Part shown: one piece after another, positions 34,178 to 42,759 of the stretch
Layout of the letters: the number at the start of each line of letters is the position of its first letter
How positions within the stretch are numbered: the stretch's first letter is position 1
Assembly: GCA_903850505.1 (NCBI GenBank)
Contig: CAINLT010000295.1
Span: 1-62,799 of the forward strand
Reading direction: 5' to 3'
DNA from: an uncultured Myxococcales bacterium
GTDB lineage: Bacteria; Myxococcota_A; UBA9042
Length of the DNA: 62,799 bases
Notes under the pieces: model-generated
What the model was told of the DNA's origin: nothing
The model's input: the letters and a program-made list of their open reading frames with translations, nothing else
Databases searched by the model: none
Made by a program: the position numbers and the translations under genes

Positions 34178-35472
34178 TTGCACTTCGGGAAGCCCTTGGT
34201 GTCGAGGACGCGTGCGACGTAGTCCGGCAGCACTTCTGAGAACAGCGCGTCCCAGGAGATGGGCTGGAAATCCGCGCCGGCGAAAGGCGCAGGTGGCAGG
34301 CCATTGCCGTAGCTGCCGGAGAGCCAGCAGGACTGGCCGCCCGCTTCAAGCGCCGCGCAATCGTCGTCGTTGACCGTGCCGCAGCCGGCGCTGCCGTTGG
34401 CCCCGGGCATGTCGTTGAGCATGAAGAAGTTGGACTGGGACGAGGCCATCGCCTTCATGGCCAGCCGGCTGGACCAATGGCTCGGCAGGCGGTGATCGTA
34501 CTTGAACTGCAGGCGCTGGTAGCGCGCGGTCACTTTCTGCAGCTTGGCGTACGGCTCGCGGTCGACCCACCACTGGTTTTCGTCGCAGCCCTTGCCGGTT
34601 TCCGTGATCGGCCAGGCACCGGGCGCGCACACGATGCTCGCGGGCTTGCCGTTCTGCGCGGGCGGATACATCGCGGAGTGCGGCGCGGTCGTGAAGTGAC
34701 ACGCGCTGTCCGTGCTGCCCGCGCCATCGCCCGGACCGATGTTCTTCTTGTCGTCTTCCGGTGCCTGACTCATCCCGCAGCGGTCAACCGGACCTTCCAC
34801 GTCCAGCACGAACATCGCCGGCGCCAGATCCGCCGGAAACGTGTAGAACGCCGACGCCACCGGGACGATGCCCGTGCCGATCGTCAGGAAGCCGACCTTG
34901 GTCTTGTCCACGCCGCTGGCGATCGACTGGGTCTTGAAGAGCTGCTGAATCGTCGTCACGTGCCACAGCGCGCCAAAATCGTTGGTGCCGCTGGAGTGCT
35001 GCGCGCCGTCGCCCGTGCCCGGCAGGTTGAACAGCAGCACGTTGACGTGGGCGATCGCCGCCAGCTTCTTGGCCGGATCGGTGTAGAGCGGGAACGGCGC
35101 CGGATCGTAGTCGCCGACCACCATGACGAGCGGACACGGGGCTGCCGCGGTGCAATCCAGCGGGTGCACCATCAATGCCTTGACGGCCGACTGGTACTGC
35201 TGGCCCTGGTCATTGATCTGGATAATCGGCGACAGGTCCTTGGCTTCAACTTTGCTGGTATCCACCGCGATCGCGTCGTGGCCCGCAACGTCGCCCGCCA
35301 CAGCGTCGTCCGTGCCGGTGTCATCGCTGCCGGTGGCACCATCGCCCGTGACCGTCGCGCCGTCACTGGTTGTGGCCTTGCTGCCGCAGCCCGTGGCACC
35401 GCCCACAGCCAGCGCGACTACCAGAAGTTGAACCGTCAAGTTTCGTTGAGTCAGGAACTTCGCACAGCGCAT
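34174..35472 (-). CDS. Exported lipoprotein of unknown function, possibly alpha/beta hydrolase-like
   Basis: 432 residues from ATG 35472, with GGAGG six bases upstream. Signal peptide with lipobox GATGC (Cys29), then an Asp/Thr-rich spacer. The folded part contains PCPLVMVVGDYDPAPFPLY, VNVLLFNLPGTGDGAQHSSG and KVGFLTIGTGIVPVASAFY. This resembles the strand-turn layout of alpha/beta hydrolases, although the usual GxSxG nucleophile elbow is replaced by GTGIV, so catalysis is doubtful. Several cysteines in the second half probably form disulfides. The 433-bp gap upstream separates it from the divergent dcw cluster. Confidence 0.75.
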   Translation of the reverse strand: MRCAKFLTQRNLTVQLLVVALAVGGATGCGSKATTSDGATVTGDGATGSDDTGTDDAVAGDVAGHDAIAVDTSKVEAKDLSPIIQINDQGQQYQSAVKALMVHPLDCTAAAPCPLVMVVGDYDPAPFPLYTDPAKKLAAIAHVNVLLFNLPGTGDGAQHSSGTNDFGALWHVTTIQQLFKTQSIASGVDKTKVGFLTIGTGIVPVASAFYTFPADLAPAMFVLDVEGPVDRCGMSQAPEDDKKNIGPGDGAGSTDSACHFTTAPHSAMYPPAQNGKPASIVCAPGAWPITETGKGCDENQWWVDREPYAKLQKVTARYQRLQFKYDHRLPSHWSSRLAMKAMASSQSNFFMLNDMPGANGSAGCGTVNDDDCAALEAGGQSCWLSGSYGNGLPPAPFAGADFQPISWDALFSEVLPDYVARVLDTKGFPKCK

Positions 35473-35490
35473 CAGACACCTCCGCTGCGC

Positions 35491-35518
35491 ATTGTACCGG
35501 TAGCCGCAGCGGCCACAA
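35491..35518 (-). promoter_or_regulatory. Probable promoter of the leftward lipoprotein gene
   Basis: On the minus strand TACAAT (35491-35496) is five of six to the -10 consensus, with TTGTGG (35513-35518) 16 bases upstream. The start codon is at 35472. Confidence 0.45.
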
Positions 35519-35715
35519 CTGCCAAGGGCCGTGATCACGATTTTTGGCGATTTTGCAATTGGATCGGCATGTTGCGCAGATGTCGCAACGCGGGCGCAGA
35601 TTTCGATCGCCAATCCGATCGCACCCGATCCGCACGCGGTGCCGCCGGGGACTCAAGATCCCGGTCCAAGTGAGGCATTTCAAGGGCGAAAACCGCTGCC
35701 GATCGCGGCCGAGCG

Positions 35716-35745
35716 TTGACACAAACGCGCCCCGGCAACTACTCT
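35716..35745 (+). promoter_or_regulatory. dcw cluster promoter upstream of mraZ
   Basis: A consensus -35 TTGACA (35716-35721) is followed after 18 bases by TACTCT (35740-35745). The MraZ repeats begin four bases later, covering the likely transcription start, as in other bacteria. Confidence 0.6.
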
Positions 35746-35748
35746 CGG

Positions 35749-35783
35749 TGGGAGGAAATGGGATGAAGCGGATCATGGCGGGT
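35749..35783 (+). promoter_or_regulatory. MraZ box: four pentamers at 10-bp period
   Basis: TGGGA (35749), TGGGA (35759), CGGAT (35769) and CGGGT (35779) are spaced exactly 10 bp apart. MraZ is known to bind TGGGN repeats separated by five bases upstream of its own gene. Two are perfect and two are diverged. Confidence 0.65.
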
Positions 35784-35905
35784 GCCATTGGTCCTGGAGC
35801 AAGGGTCCAACACGCTCCGTCCCGCGTCCAGAAACCTGCATCGTTCCGGCCCCTCGCCGGACCCTGCTTTGCCCCTGTTACCAACGCGCAACGAACTGAA
35901 ACACC

Positions 35906-36376
35906 ATGCGATTTCGCGGCGAGCACAACCAGCGCGTGGACGACAAGTGCCGATTGAGCATTCCGTCCGCCTTTCGCCAAGTGCTTGAGCAGAATGGCGA
36001 TTCGCGTTTGGTGCTGGCCAAGTCGACGTTGCACCGGTGCCTGCAGGCGTACACGGCGCGCGATTGGGAAGCGCGTGAAGACCACGTGATGAGCCTCCCG
36101 GCGTCCGATCCGGCAGTCCAGCGCCTGCTGCATTTCCAGTTCGCCAGCGCGCAGGCGGTCGAGCCGGACAGCCATGGCCGCATCGTGCTCGCGCCGGTGT
36201 TGCGCACCTGGGCGGGCATCGTCGCCAAGGATGAAGTCGTGCTGATTGGCCAAGTGCGGCGCTTTGAAGTGTGGGCGGGCGAGACGTGGGCGGCCACGCA
36301 GCGGGACATCGAGAACACGATGCTGGGCGACGCCCTGCTGAGCTGGAACGACGCGCTCCGGGAGCGCGGGCTGTGA
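35906..36376 (+). CDS. mraZ: Transcriptional regulator MraZ
   Basis: 156 residues, full length for the family. It contains two AbrB-like halves, each with the DxxxR signature: DDKCRLSIPSAFR near residue 12 and DSHGRIVLAPVLR near residue 89. MraZ forms a ring of subunits and represses or tunes the dcw promoter by binding direct repeats. Such a repeat array lies 120-160 bp upstream. It is the first gene of the cluster; its stop overlaps the GTG start of rsmH (GTGA). Confidence 0.97.
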   Translation: MRFRGEHNQRVDDKCRLSIPSAFRQVLEQNGDSRLVLAKSTLHRCLQAYTARDWEAREDHVMSLPASDPAVQRLLHFQFASAQAVEPDSHGRIVLAPVLRTWAGIVAKDEVVLIGQVRRFEVWAGETWAATQRDIENTMLGDALLSWNDALRERGL

Positions 36377-37392
36377 GTGAACCGCGATTGCCAACTGAGC
36401 GTGGGCAATCTGGGGCTGTTTTGACAACTTCGTCCCCCAAAACGGTGGATTCGTCGCAGGCGCCGGACTTTCAGCACGTGACAGTGCTGCGGGACGCCGT
36501 GACCCAAGCGGTCGTGACGGCGGCTGCGGGGCGCGAGACGGCGCTGGTTGTCGATTGCACGCTGGGCGGCGGTGGCCACGCGGAGGCGATCCTGCAAGCC
36601 GTGCCGCACGCGCATGTGCTGGGTCTGGACCGCGATCTGTCGGCAATTGCAGCGGCGTCGGCGCGGCTCGCGGCTTTTGGCCCACGCTTTCGCGCCGTGC
36701 ACACGCCGTTTGGTCAACTGGCGACGGTGCTGCGCGACCTGCAGATCGCGGACGCCACGGCGATCGTCGCGGACCTCGGCGTTTCCTCGCACCAGTTTGA
36801 TACGGCCGAGCGCGGCTTCTCGCTGCGCCATGACGGCCCGCTGGACATGCGGATGGACACCTCAACGGGCCTGACGCTGGCTGAACGACTGGCGACGGTG
36901 ACCGTGGAAGACCTCGCCGACGTGCTGTACGAATACGGCGACATCCGCCGGTCGATCGGCACGGCGCGCATCGTGCTGCAGTCAGTGCAGGAAGGCGCGG
37001 ACACGACGGCGAAGTTGGCGCAACGCCTGTCAGCGCGCCTCGTGCGCGACCGCAACGTGCACCCGGCGACGCTGGTATTCCAGGCGCTGCGCATCTGGGT
37101 GAACAGCGAACTCGATGAACTGGAAGCCCTGCTGCGCGACGCGCCGGGGCTGCTGCAGGAAGGCGGCGCGCTCGCGGTCATCAGCTTCCACTCGGGCGAA
37201 GACCGCATGGTCAAGCAGATGATGCGAGCCGCGGCGCCCAAGAAATACGGCGCGTTCATGCGCGGCAAGCCGCAGGCGGCCGGGGACGAGGAAGTGCAGG
37301 ACAACCCACGGGCGCGCAGTGCGCGGCTGCGGGTGCTGTGGCGCAAGCGCGAAGACGCGCCGATGGACGTGGCCGATGAGGACGAAGATTGA
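36373..37392 (+). CDS. rsmH: 16S rRNA (cytosine1402-N4)-methyltransferase
   Basis: 339 residues from GTG 36373, which overlaps the mraZ stop; GGAG lies eight bases upstream. About 30 low-complexity residues precede the conserved start FQHVTVLRDAV. The SAM site is VVDCTLGGGGHAEAIL. ADLGVSSHQFDTAERGFSLR and GPLDMRMD are the MraW signatures, and LAVISFHSGEDRMVKQMM closes the active site. It methylates C1402 in the ribosomal decoding site. The usual dcw position is kept. It ends at 37392, 153 bp before ftsL, the widest gap in the cluster. Confidence 0.96.
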   Translation: MSEPRLPTERGQSGAVLTTSSPKTVDSSQAPDFQHVTVLRDAVTQAVVTAAAGRETALVVDCTLGGGGHAEAILQAVPHAHVLGLDRDLSAIAAASARLAAFGPRFRAVHTPFGQLATVLRDLQIADATAIVADLGVSSHQFDTAERGFSLRHDGPLDMRMDTSTGLTLAERLATVTVEDLADVLYEYGDIRRSIGTARIVLQSVQEGADTTAKLAQRLSARLVRDRNVHPATLVFQALRIWVNSELDELEALLRDAPGLLQEGGALAVISFHSGEDRMVKQMMRAAAPKKYGAFMRGKPQAAGDEEVQDNPRARSARLRVLWRKREDAPMDVADEDED

Positions 37393-37419
37393 TGAGGAGC
37401 GAAGCTGAGTTGCGCAAGA

Positions 37420-37490
37420 AGTTGACAAATAGTTGACCACGCCCGCGGACGTCGCATAACGGCGAAGGGTGTCAACTGGTTATGTCAACT
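37420..37490. promoter_or_regulatory. Four-half-site operator array before ftsL
   Basis: AGTTGAC occurs at 37420-37426 and 37431-37437, and its reverse complement GTCAACT at 37471-37477 and 37484-37490. The array is nearly symmetrical about 37455. The outer pair extends to eight matching bases. It brackets the promoter at 37433-37460. Confidence 0.6.
37433..37460 (+). promoter_or_regulatory. Probable internal dcw promoter before ftsL
   Basis: TTGACC (37433-37438) and CATAAC (37455-37460) are 16 bases apart in the rsmH-ftsL gap. The left half-site of the operator array overlaps the -35; the right pair lies just past the likely start. Confidence 0.45.
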
Positions 37491-37545
37491 CAGGTGCGCC
37501 AGAAGGCCGAGGGCGCCGGGACGCGAAGGGACGGAGACGAGCACG

Positions 37546-37968
37546 ATGAACGAACGACACGACAGCCAAAGTTCCGCGAGCTCCAGCCAAAGCTTGGACC
37601 ACGCCATGGACGGCGCGCGTGCGGATGGTCAGCGGCTGGCCCAGTGGTGGCAGCGCCGGCCGATCTCGGACGCTGAACGGTCAGAGCGCTCCGAGCGGTT
37701 CTTCTGGTGGCGCATCGTGACGATTCTCGCGGTGGCCATGGCGGTCGCGACGCTCGGCGTGCTGCAGGTGCGGCGCTCGTCCACGGGCATCCGGACCGCC
37801 TACGAGCTGGTGCGGGCCAACGACGCGCTTCGTGAGCAGATCGAGGCCAATCGCCACGATGAAGCGGTGCTCACCGGTCTCAAGAACCCGAACGAACTGC
37901 GCAAGGTGGCGAATGACGTCTACCACATGCGCGTGCCAGGCACGGACGAACAGGTGGAAGTCGAATAA
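37546..37968 (+). CDS. ftsL: Cell division protein FtsL
   Basis: 140 residues from ATG 37546, with GGAG nine bases upstream. A long cytoplasmic N-terminus (about 55 residues) precedes one membrane helix (about 55-75: WRIVTILAVAMAVATLGVL). A periplasmic coiled coil (YELVRANDALREQIEANRHD) follows. Sequence is poorly conserved in this family; layout and dcw position support the call. FtsL joins FtsB and FtsQ to activate FtsWI at the septum. The end lies two bases before the start of a TPR lipoprotein gene. Confidence 0.88.
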   Translation: MNERHDSQSSASSSQSLDHAMDGARADGQRLAQWWQRRPISDAERSERSERFFWWRIVTILAVAMAVATLGVLQVRRSSTGIRTAYELVRANDALREQIEANRHDEAVLTGLKNPNELRKVANDVYHMRVPGTDEQVEVE

Positions 37969-37970
37969 TC

Positions 37971-38792
37971 ATGCTGCCCTGCCTCACCATTTCTGCGCGC
38001 CCCCAACTGCTCCTGCTGGCAGTGGCGGCGACGTGCGCGGTGTGGACGGCGGGCTGCTCGTCGGCTGAAGTCGAGCGCAAGGAACGCACGGAGAAGGCGG
38101 ACTTCCACTACAACCTCGCCGCGGGCTATTTCCAGTCCAAGAACATCGACCTGGCGATCCGCGAGCTCGTTGCAGCGCTCGAGATCGACGCCGATCACCC
38201 GGACGCACACTACCTCTACGGTTTCATTGAGTTTGGCCGCAAGCAGTATGAAGAGGCCGCTGACAGCTTCAAGCACGCGCTGGCGGGTCGGCCAAAGTTC
38301 TACGCGGCGCGCAATCATCTGGGCGCGACGTACCTGGAGCTGGAGCGCTGGGCCGACGCGGTGGCGACGCTGGAACCGCTGCTCAAGGAACCGACCTACA
38401 CGACGCAGTACCTCGTCTACAACAACCTCGGCTGGGCGTACCTGAAGATGGGCGACCTGCGGATGGCGGACAAGAACCTGAAGCTCGCGGTGTTCCTCAA
38501 TCCGAAATTCTGCAATGGATATCGCAATCTGGGCCTGCTCGCCATGGAGCAGCGCGACTTCAAGGGCGCCGTTGAGCAGATGACGGAAGCCACATCGCGC
38601 TGCCCGAATTTCGCCGATCTGCACATGCAGCGCGCCGAAGCGCTCGCGGCGACCGGGCAGATGGCTGAATCCGACGCAGAGTTCCGCAAGTGCGCAGAGC
38701 TCGGCGGCGACACAATGCTCGGACGGCGCTGCAAAGCCCGCACGCGGCAGGGCTCGGGCGGCGGCGATGGCCGTCAAGTTGGGGGATGGTAA
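37971..38792 (+). CDS. TPR lipoprotein inserted in the dcw cluster (PilF-like)
   Basis: 273 residues. The signal peptide ends in WTAGC (Cys29). The mature protein is made of tetratricopeptide repeats (about 40-245): FHYNLAAGYFQSKNIDLAIR, DAHYLYGFIEFGRKQYEEAA, AARNHLGATYLELERWADAV, VYNNLGWAYLKMGDLRMAD and NGYRNLGLLAMEQRDFKGAV. It resembles PilF/NlpI-type lipoproteins, which scaffold envelope complexes. It is not a usual dcw gene. Its stop overlaps the ftsI start (TAATG), so it is made with the septal transpeptidase. A scaffolding role for septal wall synthesis is inference. Confidence 0.9.
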   Translation: MLPCLTISARPQLLLLAVAATCAVWTAGCSSAEVERKERTEKADFHYNLAAGYFQSKNIDLAIRELVAALEIDADHPDAHYLYGFIEFGRKQYEEAADSFKHALAGRPKFYAARNHLGATYLELERWADAVATLEPLLKEPTYTTQYLVYNNLGWAYLKMGDLRMADKNLKLAVFLNPKFCNGYRNLGLLAMEQRDFKGAVEQMTEATSRCPNFADLHMQRAEALAATGQMAESDAEFRKCAELGGDTMLGRRCKARTRQGSGGGDGRQVGGW

Positions 38793-41191
38793 TGGCAACA
38801 GATGTGCGCGATCTGCCACGCAAGGTGCTGCCCGCCCGGCTGTTCCAGCTGATTGACCGTGCGGGCACGACCCCGCAGGCCCGTCAGGACCGCGCCAAGC
38901 GCCGCGTGCAGCTCGTCGTGGGCCTGCTGGGGCTGTATCTGGTCTTTGCGTACGGCGCGGCGGTGTGGACCGTCGTGAACAAGGCCACGCTGGAGAAATA
39001 CGCCAAGGGCAACCTCCTGAAATTGACCAAGATCGAGACGCGGCGCGGCGATATCACGGACCGCAACGGCGTGGCGCTGGCGACGAGCCTGTCGGCCAAC
39101 TCCGTGTCCGCCAATCCGCGCTGGGTGCTGCCGCCGTTCATCAAGGTCGACAAGAAGAAGGTGTCCACGACGCCGGTGCAGATGCCGTTCGACAGCGCGG
39201 AAGGCATCGCCTTTCGCAAGACCATCACCGACCGCATCGTGAAGCTCCTCGGCGTGAGCGGCAAAGAAGAGGCGTACGTCCGCGAGCAGATGAACCGCCA
39301 CGACGTCGCGAAGGACGGCAAGCCGACCGACAAGGGCGTGGCCTTCGTCTATCTGGCGCACAAGCTGACCGACAAGCAGAGCCAGGCCATCCGCGAAGCG
39401 ATCGCCGACGGCGAGCTGCCCGGCATCACGCTGGAGCCGCGCTTCATCCGCTACTACCCGAACAACGAACTCGCAGGGCCGCTCGTCGGCCGCGACAACA
39501 CGACGGGCAGCATCGAGGCGAGCTTTGACAAGCTGCTGCGCGGTCAGGAAGTCGAGGTGTGGTCGTATAAGGACTCCAGCGCGACGCCGCTGTACATCGA
39601 CGGCGCGCCGGATCCGAGCATCTTTGGCGGCAAGAGCGTCGCGCTGACGATCGACGAGAAAATTCAGGCGGTCGCCGAGCACCATCTGGAAGCGTCCGTC
39701 CGCGAGTTTGAAGCGCAGCACGGCATCGCCGTCGTCATGGACGTCCAGACGGGCGACGTGCTGGCGCTGGCGCAGTGGCCGAGCTTCAACCCGAACGACA
39801 TCGAAACCGCGCCGAAGTACGGCCTGCACAACATCGCCGTGGAATTCCAGTACGAGCCGGGCTCGACGTTCAAGGTCTTCAATCTGGCGATTGGCCTGCA
39901 GGAAAAGGCCGTGACGCTGGAGGAAATCATCCCGCTCGGGCCGATGGTCGTCGGCAACAAGGTCATCAAGGACGATCACCCGCACGCGGCGGTCAGCGGC
40001 CTGCAGTCCCTGCAGGTCAGCTCCAACATCGCCAATGCCAAGATCGCGATGCGGATGCACCGCGAGGTTTATGAGAAATACCTGCGGGCGCTGGGCTTTG
40101 GCCGTCGGCTGGACCTCGGGATGATCGGCGAGGGCGCGGGGCAGCTGTCGCCGTCCGAGAAATGGTCGCTGGTGCAGTACGCCAACATCGCGTTTGGTCA
40201 GGGCATCGCGGTGACGCCGCTGCAGATGGTCGCGGGCTTTGCGGCGGTCGCGAACGGCGGCACGTACCGGCGGCCGCGGTTGATTCGCGCGGTCCAGACC
40301 GCCGACGGCAAGGAAGAAAAGCTGCCGACGGACGTGGGCAAGCGGGTCTTTGACAAGGACACGACCGAGAAGGTGCTGCTGGCGATGGCGTCGGTGTGCC
40401 AACCGCGTTCTGCCGACGGTCACAGCCTCGGCGGCACGGGCACAGCGGCGCGCCTGCCCAACTACACGATTGGCGGCAAGACCGGCACCGCACAGCAGGC
40501 CAACGCCAACGGCGGCTACTCGGACACGCACTGGGTGGGCAGCTTCATTGGCGTGACGCCCATCGAGAAGCCGCGGCTCGTTGTCTTCGTTGCGATCGAC
40601 ACGCCCAACAAGTTTGACCCCAAGCTTGGCAAGATCGCCCGCTATGGCGGCATCGTTGCGGCGCCGGTCGTGCGGGAAATCGTGCGGTTCACGCTGCCGT
40701 ACCTGGGCGTGCCGCCGAGCCCGGGCGCGCCGTACCTGGATCGCAACGACCCGGAGAAGGCCAAGAAGGAAGACGGCGAACGCAAGCTTCTGGCGCAGAA
40801 GACGGCCGCGACGATGTTGGCGGCGACCAATCCGCAGCGCGCGGTGGCGGATGCGACGCCGGTCGCCGAAGGGATGGCGCGCGTTCCTGACGTGCTGCGC
40901 CTGCCCATGCGGATCGTGCGCGAGCGGCTGGCCACGGCCAAGCTCGGCCTCGCGGCGGGCGGAAGCGGCGTGGGCGTGGAACAGGTGCCGGCCGCGGGTG
41001 AAATCGTGGTTGCCGGCACGCCGGTGAAAGTGACGTTCAAGCGGATGAGTGAAGTGGCCGATGCCCGGCCGCCGGAGCCGCCGCCGGAAGAAGCGGCCAA
41101 GCCGACGGACCCGGCCAAGCCGACCGACGCGCAGAAGCCGGTCAACGCGGTGCGGCCAGGTGGCCCGACGCAGCCGACGGTCAAGCACTAG
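38792..41191 (+). CDS. ftsI: Septal peptidoglycan transpeptidase (class B PBP, FtsI/Spo0VD-like) with PASTA domain
   Basis: 799 residues from ATG 38792, with GGGGG six bases upstream; an ATG two codons earlier is possible. One membrane helix (about 40-60) anchors it in the inner membrane. The dimerisation domain begins IETRRGDITDRNGVALATS. The transpeptidase motifs are SxxK at S358-K361 (GSTFK), SxN at S410-N412 and KTG at K563-G565 (GGKTGTAQQ). A single PASTA domain lies near the end (VPDVLRLPMRIVRERLATA). Then comes a Pro/Lys tail with repeated KPTDPAKPTD-like units. It cross-links septal wall together with FtsW encoded downstream. Confidence 0.95.
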   Translation: MATDVRDLPRKVLPARLFQLIDRAGTTPQARQDRAKRRVQLVVGLLGLYLVFAYGAAVWTVVNKATLEKYAKGNLLKLTKIETRRGDITDRNGVALATSLSANSVSANPRWVLPPFIKVDKKKVSTTPVQMPFDSAEGIAFRKTITDRIVKLLGVSGKEEAYVREQMNRHDVAKDGKPTDKGVAFVYLAHKLTDKQSQAIREAIADGELPGITLEPRFIRYYPNNELAGPLVGRDNTTGSIEASFDKLLRGQEVEVWSYKDSSATPLYIDGAPDPSIFGGKSVALTIDEKIQAVAEHHLEASVREFEAQHGIAVVMDVQTGDVLALAQWPSFNPNDIETAPKYGLHNIAVEFQYEPGSTFKVFNLAIGLQEKAVTLEEIIPLGPMVVGNKVIKDDHPHAAVSGLQSLQVSSNIANAKIAMRMHREVYEKYLRALGFGRRLDLGMIGEGAGQLSPSEKWSLVQYANIAFGQGIAVTPLQMVAGFAAVANGGTYRRPRLIRAVQTADGKEEKLPTDVGKRVFDKDTTEKVLLAMASVCQPRSADGHSLGGTGTAARLPNYTIGGKTGTAQQANANGGYSDTHWVGSFIGVTPIEKPRLVVFVAIDTPNKFDPKLGKIARYGGIVAAPVVREIVRFTLPYLGVPPSPGAPYLDRNDPEKAKKEDGERKLLAQKTAATMLAATNPQRAVADATPVAEGMARVPDVLRLPMRIVRERLATAKLGLAAGGSGVGVEQVPAAGEIVVAGTPVKVTFKRMSEVADARPPEPPPEEAAKPTDPAKPTDAQKPVNAVRPGGPTQPTVKH

Positions 41192-41203
41192 GGGAAGACG
41201 AAG

Positions 41204-42757
41204 ATGGACTTGCTGGAGTTGTTGCAGCAGAGCGGCGTGCGGGCGGAGGTGGCGGAACACGCTGACCTCGGCGTCGCCGTGCGCGCTGTGACGGCAGACT
41301 CGCGGCGGGTTCAACCGGGCACCGTGTTTGTCGCGGTTCCGGGCACGCGGGCCCATGGCCTTGAATACGCGGCGCAAGCGGTCGCCGCTGGGGCCATTGC
41401 GATCGTCACCGATCAGGCGTTTGCGTTGGACAGCGCGCTCGTCCTGCACGTGTCGGACAGCCGCAAGGCGCTGGGCGCGCTCTGCTCCGCGCTGCACAAC
41501 CACCCGAGCCGGACGCTGCATGTGATCGGCGTGACCGGGACCAACGGCAAGACGACGACGACCGTGCTGATCGCGGAGCTGCTGACGGCCGCCGGGCTGC
41601 GCGCTGCGGCGATTGGCACCACCGGCATCTGGACGCCCGAAGGCACGCGGCCGTCGCACATGACCACGCCGGACGCGGAGACCCTCCAGCAACTGCTGGC
41701 GGACCTGCGGGACGAGGGCTTCACGCACGTGGCGATTGAGGTCAGCTCGCACGCGCTGCATCAGCATCGGGTCGCCGGCACGCGCTTTGCCGCGACCGTG
41801 TGGACCAACCTGACGCGCGACCACCTGGACTACCACGGGACGCTGGACGCTTACGCCGCGGCGAAGGCGCAGCTGTTTGGCGGCGACCTGAAGGCCCCGC
41901 ACGCGTTTGTGAACGGCGACGACGATGCCGCCGCGCAGGTGTGGCATCAGGGCCGCGCAGAAGCGTGGAGCCTGGGCGCGCACGGCGCGGCCGAACATCA
42001 AGTGGAACAGCTGCGGATGTCGGCCCACGGCCTCAGCTTCGCGCTGAAGAGCCAAGGCCACCACGCGCTGACGGTGAATACGCCGCTCATCGGCCGCCAC
42101 AACGCGGAGAATCTCGCGGCAGCGCTGCTGGTTTGCCGCGCGCTGGGCGTTGCGGATGCCGCGCTTGTCGCTGCCTGCCAGCACTTGGAAGCGCCGCGCG
42201 GTCGGCTGCAGCCGGTGGCCAACCACACGGGCGCGCTGGTGCTTGTCGACTACGCCCACACGCCGGACGCGCTCCAGCAGATCCTGACGACGCTGCGACC
42301 GCTGGTCGGTGCGCAAGGCCGCCTGATCGCGCTCCTCGGCTGCGGCGGCGATCGCGATCCGGGCAAGCGGCCGCTGATGGGTCAGGTCGCGGCGCGGCTG
42401 GCGGACCTCTGCGTGGCGACGAGCGACAACCCGCGGACGGAAGACCCGCATGCGATCCTGGCGGCGGTGGAAGAGGGCCTGCGGATGACGGGCGCGGAGA
42501 AGCTCGAGAAGTTCGTGCCGTCGACGCTGGCCAAGCTGCAAGGCGGCCCGCGGCGCTGCGGCTACGTGGTCGAGGAGGATCGCGAACAGGCGATTCGCCG
42601 CGCGATCGGCGTCCTGCGTGCGGGCGACGTCCTGGTGATCGCCGGCAAGGGTCACGAGACCGTGCAGATTGTCGGCCGCGAAGAGCGGCCCTTTGACGAC
42701 GCCGCCGTGGCGGAACGCTACCTGGGCATGACGCGCCCGACGCAAGTGGGGGTGTGA
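41204..42757 (+). CDS. murE: UDP-MurNAc-tripeptide synthetase (meso-DAP-adding)
   Basis: 517 residues; GGGGAAG precedes ATG 41204. MurE adds the third amino acid to UDP-MurNAc-L-Ala-D-Glu in the cytoplasm. The ATP-binding loop is TGTNGKTT (111-118). The substrate-specificity motif is DNPR (408-411), which selects meso-diaminopimelate. HALHQHRV, TNLTRDHLDYHG and AAAKAQLF (carbamylated lysine) are the remaining Mur ligase signatures. The DNPR motif supports a Gram-negative A1gamma wall. Its stop overlaps or abuts the murF start. Confidence 0.96.
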   Translation: MDLLELLQQSGVRAEVAEHADLGVAVRAVTADSRRVQPGTVFVAVPGTRAHGLEYAAQAVAAGAIAIVTDQAFALDSALVLHVSDSRKALGALCSALHNHPSRTLHVIGVTGTNGKTTTTVLIAELLTAAGLRAAAIGTTGIWTPEGTRPSHMTTPDAETLQQLLADLRDEGFTHVAIEVSSHALHQHRVAGTRFAATVWTNLTRDHLDYHGTLDAYAAAKAQLFGGDLKAPHAFVNGDDDAAAQVWHQGRAEAWSLGAHGAAEHQVEQLRMSAHGLSFALKSQGHHALTVNTPLIGRHNAENLAAALLVCRALGVADAALVAACQHLEAPRGRLQPVANHTGALVLVDYAHTPDALQQILTTLRPLVGAQGRLIALLGCGGDRDPGKRPLMGQVAARLADLCVATSDNPRTEDPHAILAAVEEGLRMTGAEKLEKFVPSTLAKLQGGPRRCGYVVEEDREQAIRRAIGVLRAGDVLVIAGKGHETVQIVGREERPFDDAAVAERYLGMTRPTQVGV

Positions 42758-42759
42758 CC

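Larger units (their letters stand above)
35473..35905. other. Divergent intergenic region holding the mraZ control region
   Basis: 433 bp with no gene. Besides the promoters and MraZ box listed separately it contains a 10-base palindrome CGTGATCACG (35530-35539) and an inverted repeat GTTGCG-n7-CGCAAC (35571-35589). Both could be operator sites. Confidence 0.6.

Noticed and set aside
37392..37436. 14-codon leader ORF overlapping the rsmH stop
   Set aside because: An ATG with TGATG overlap exists, but the peptide has no conserved feature and lies within the half-site array; too short to support.
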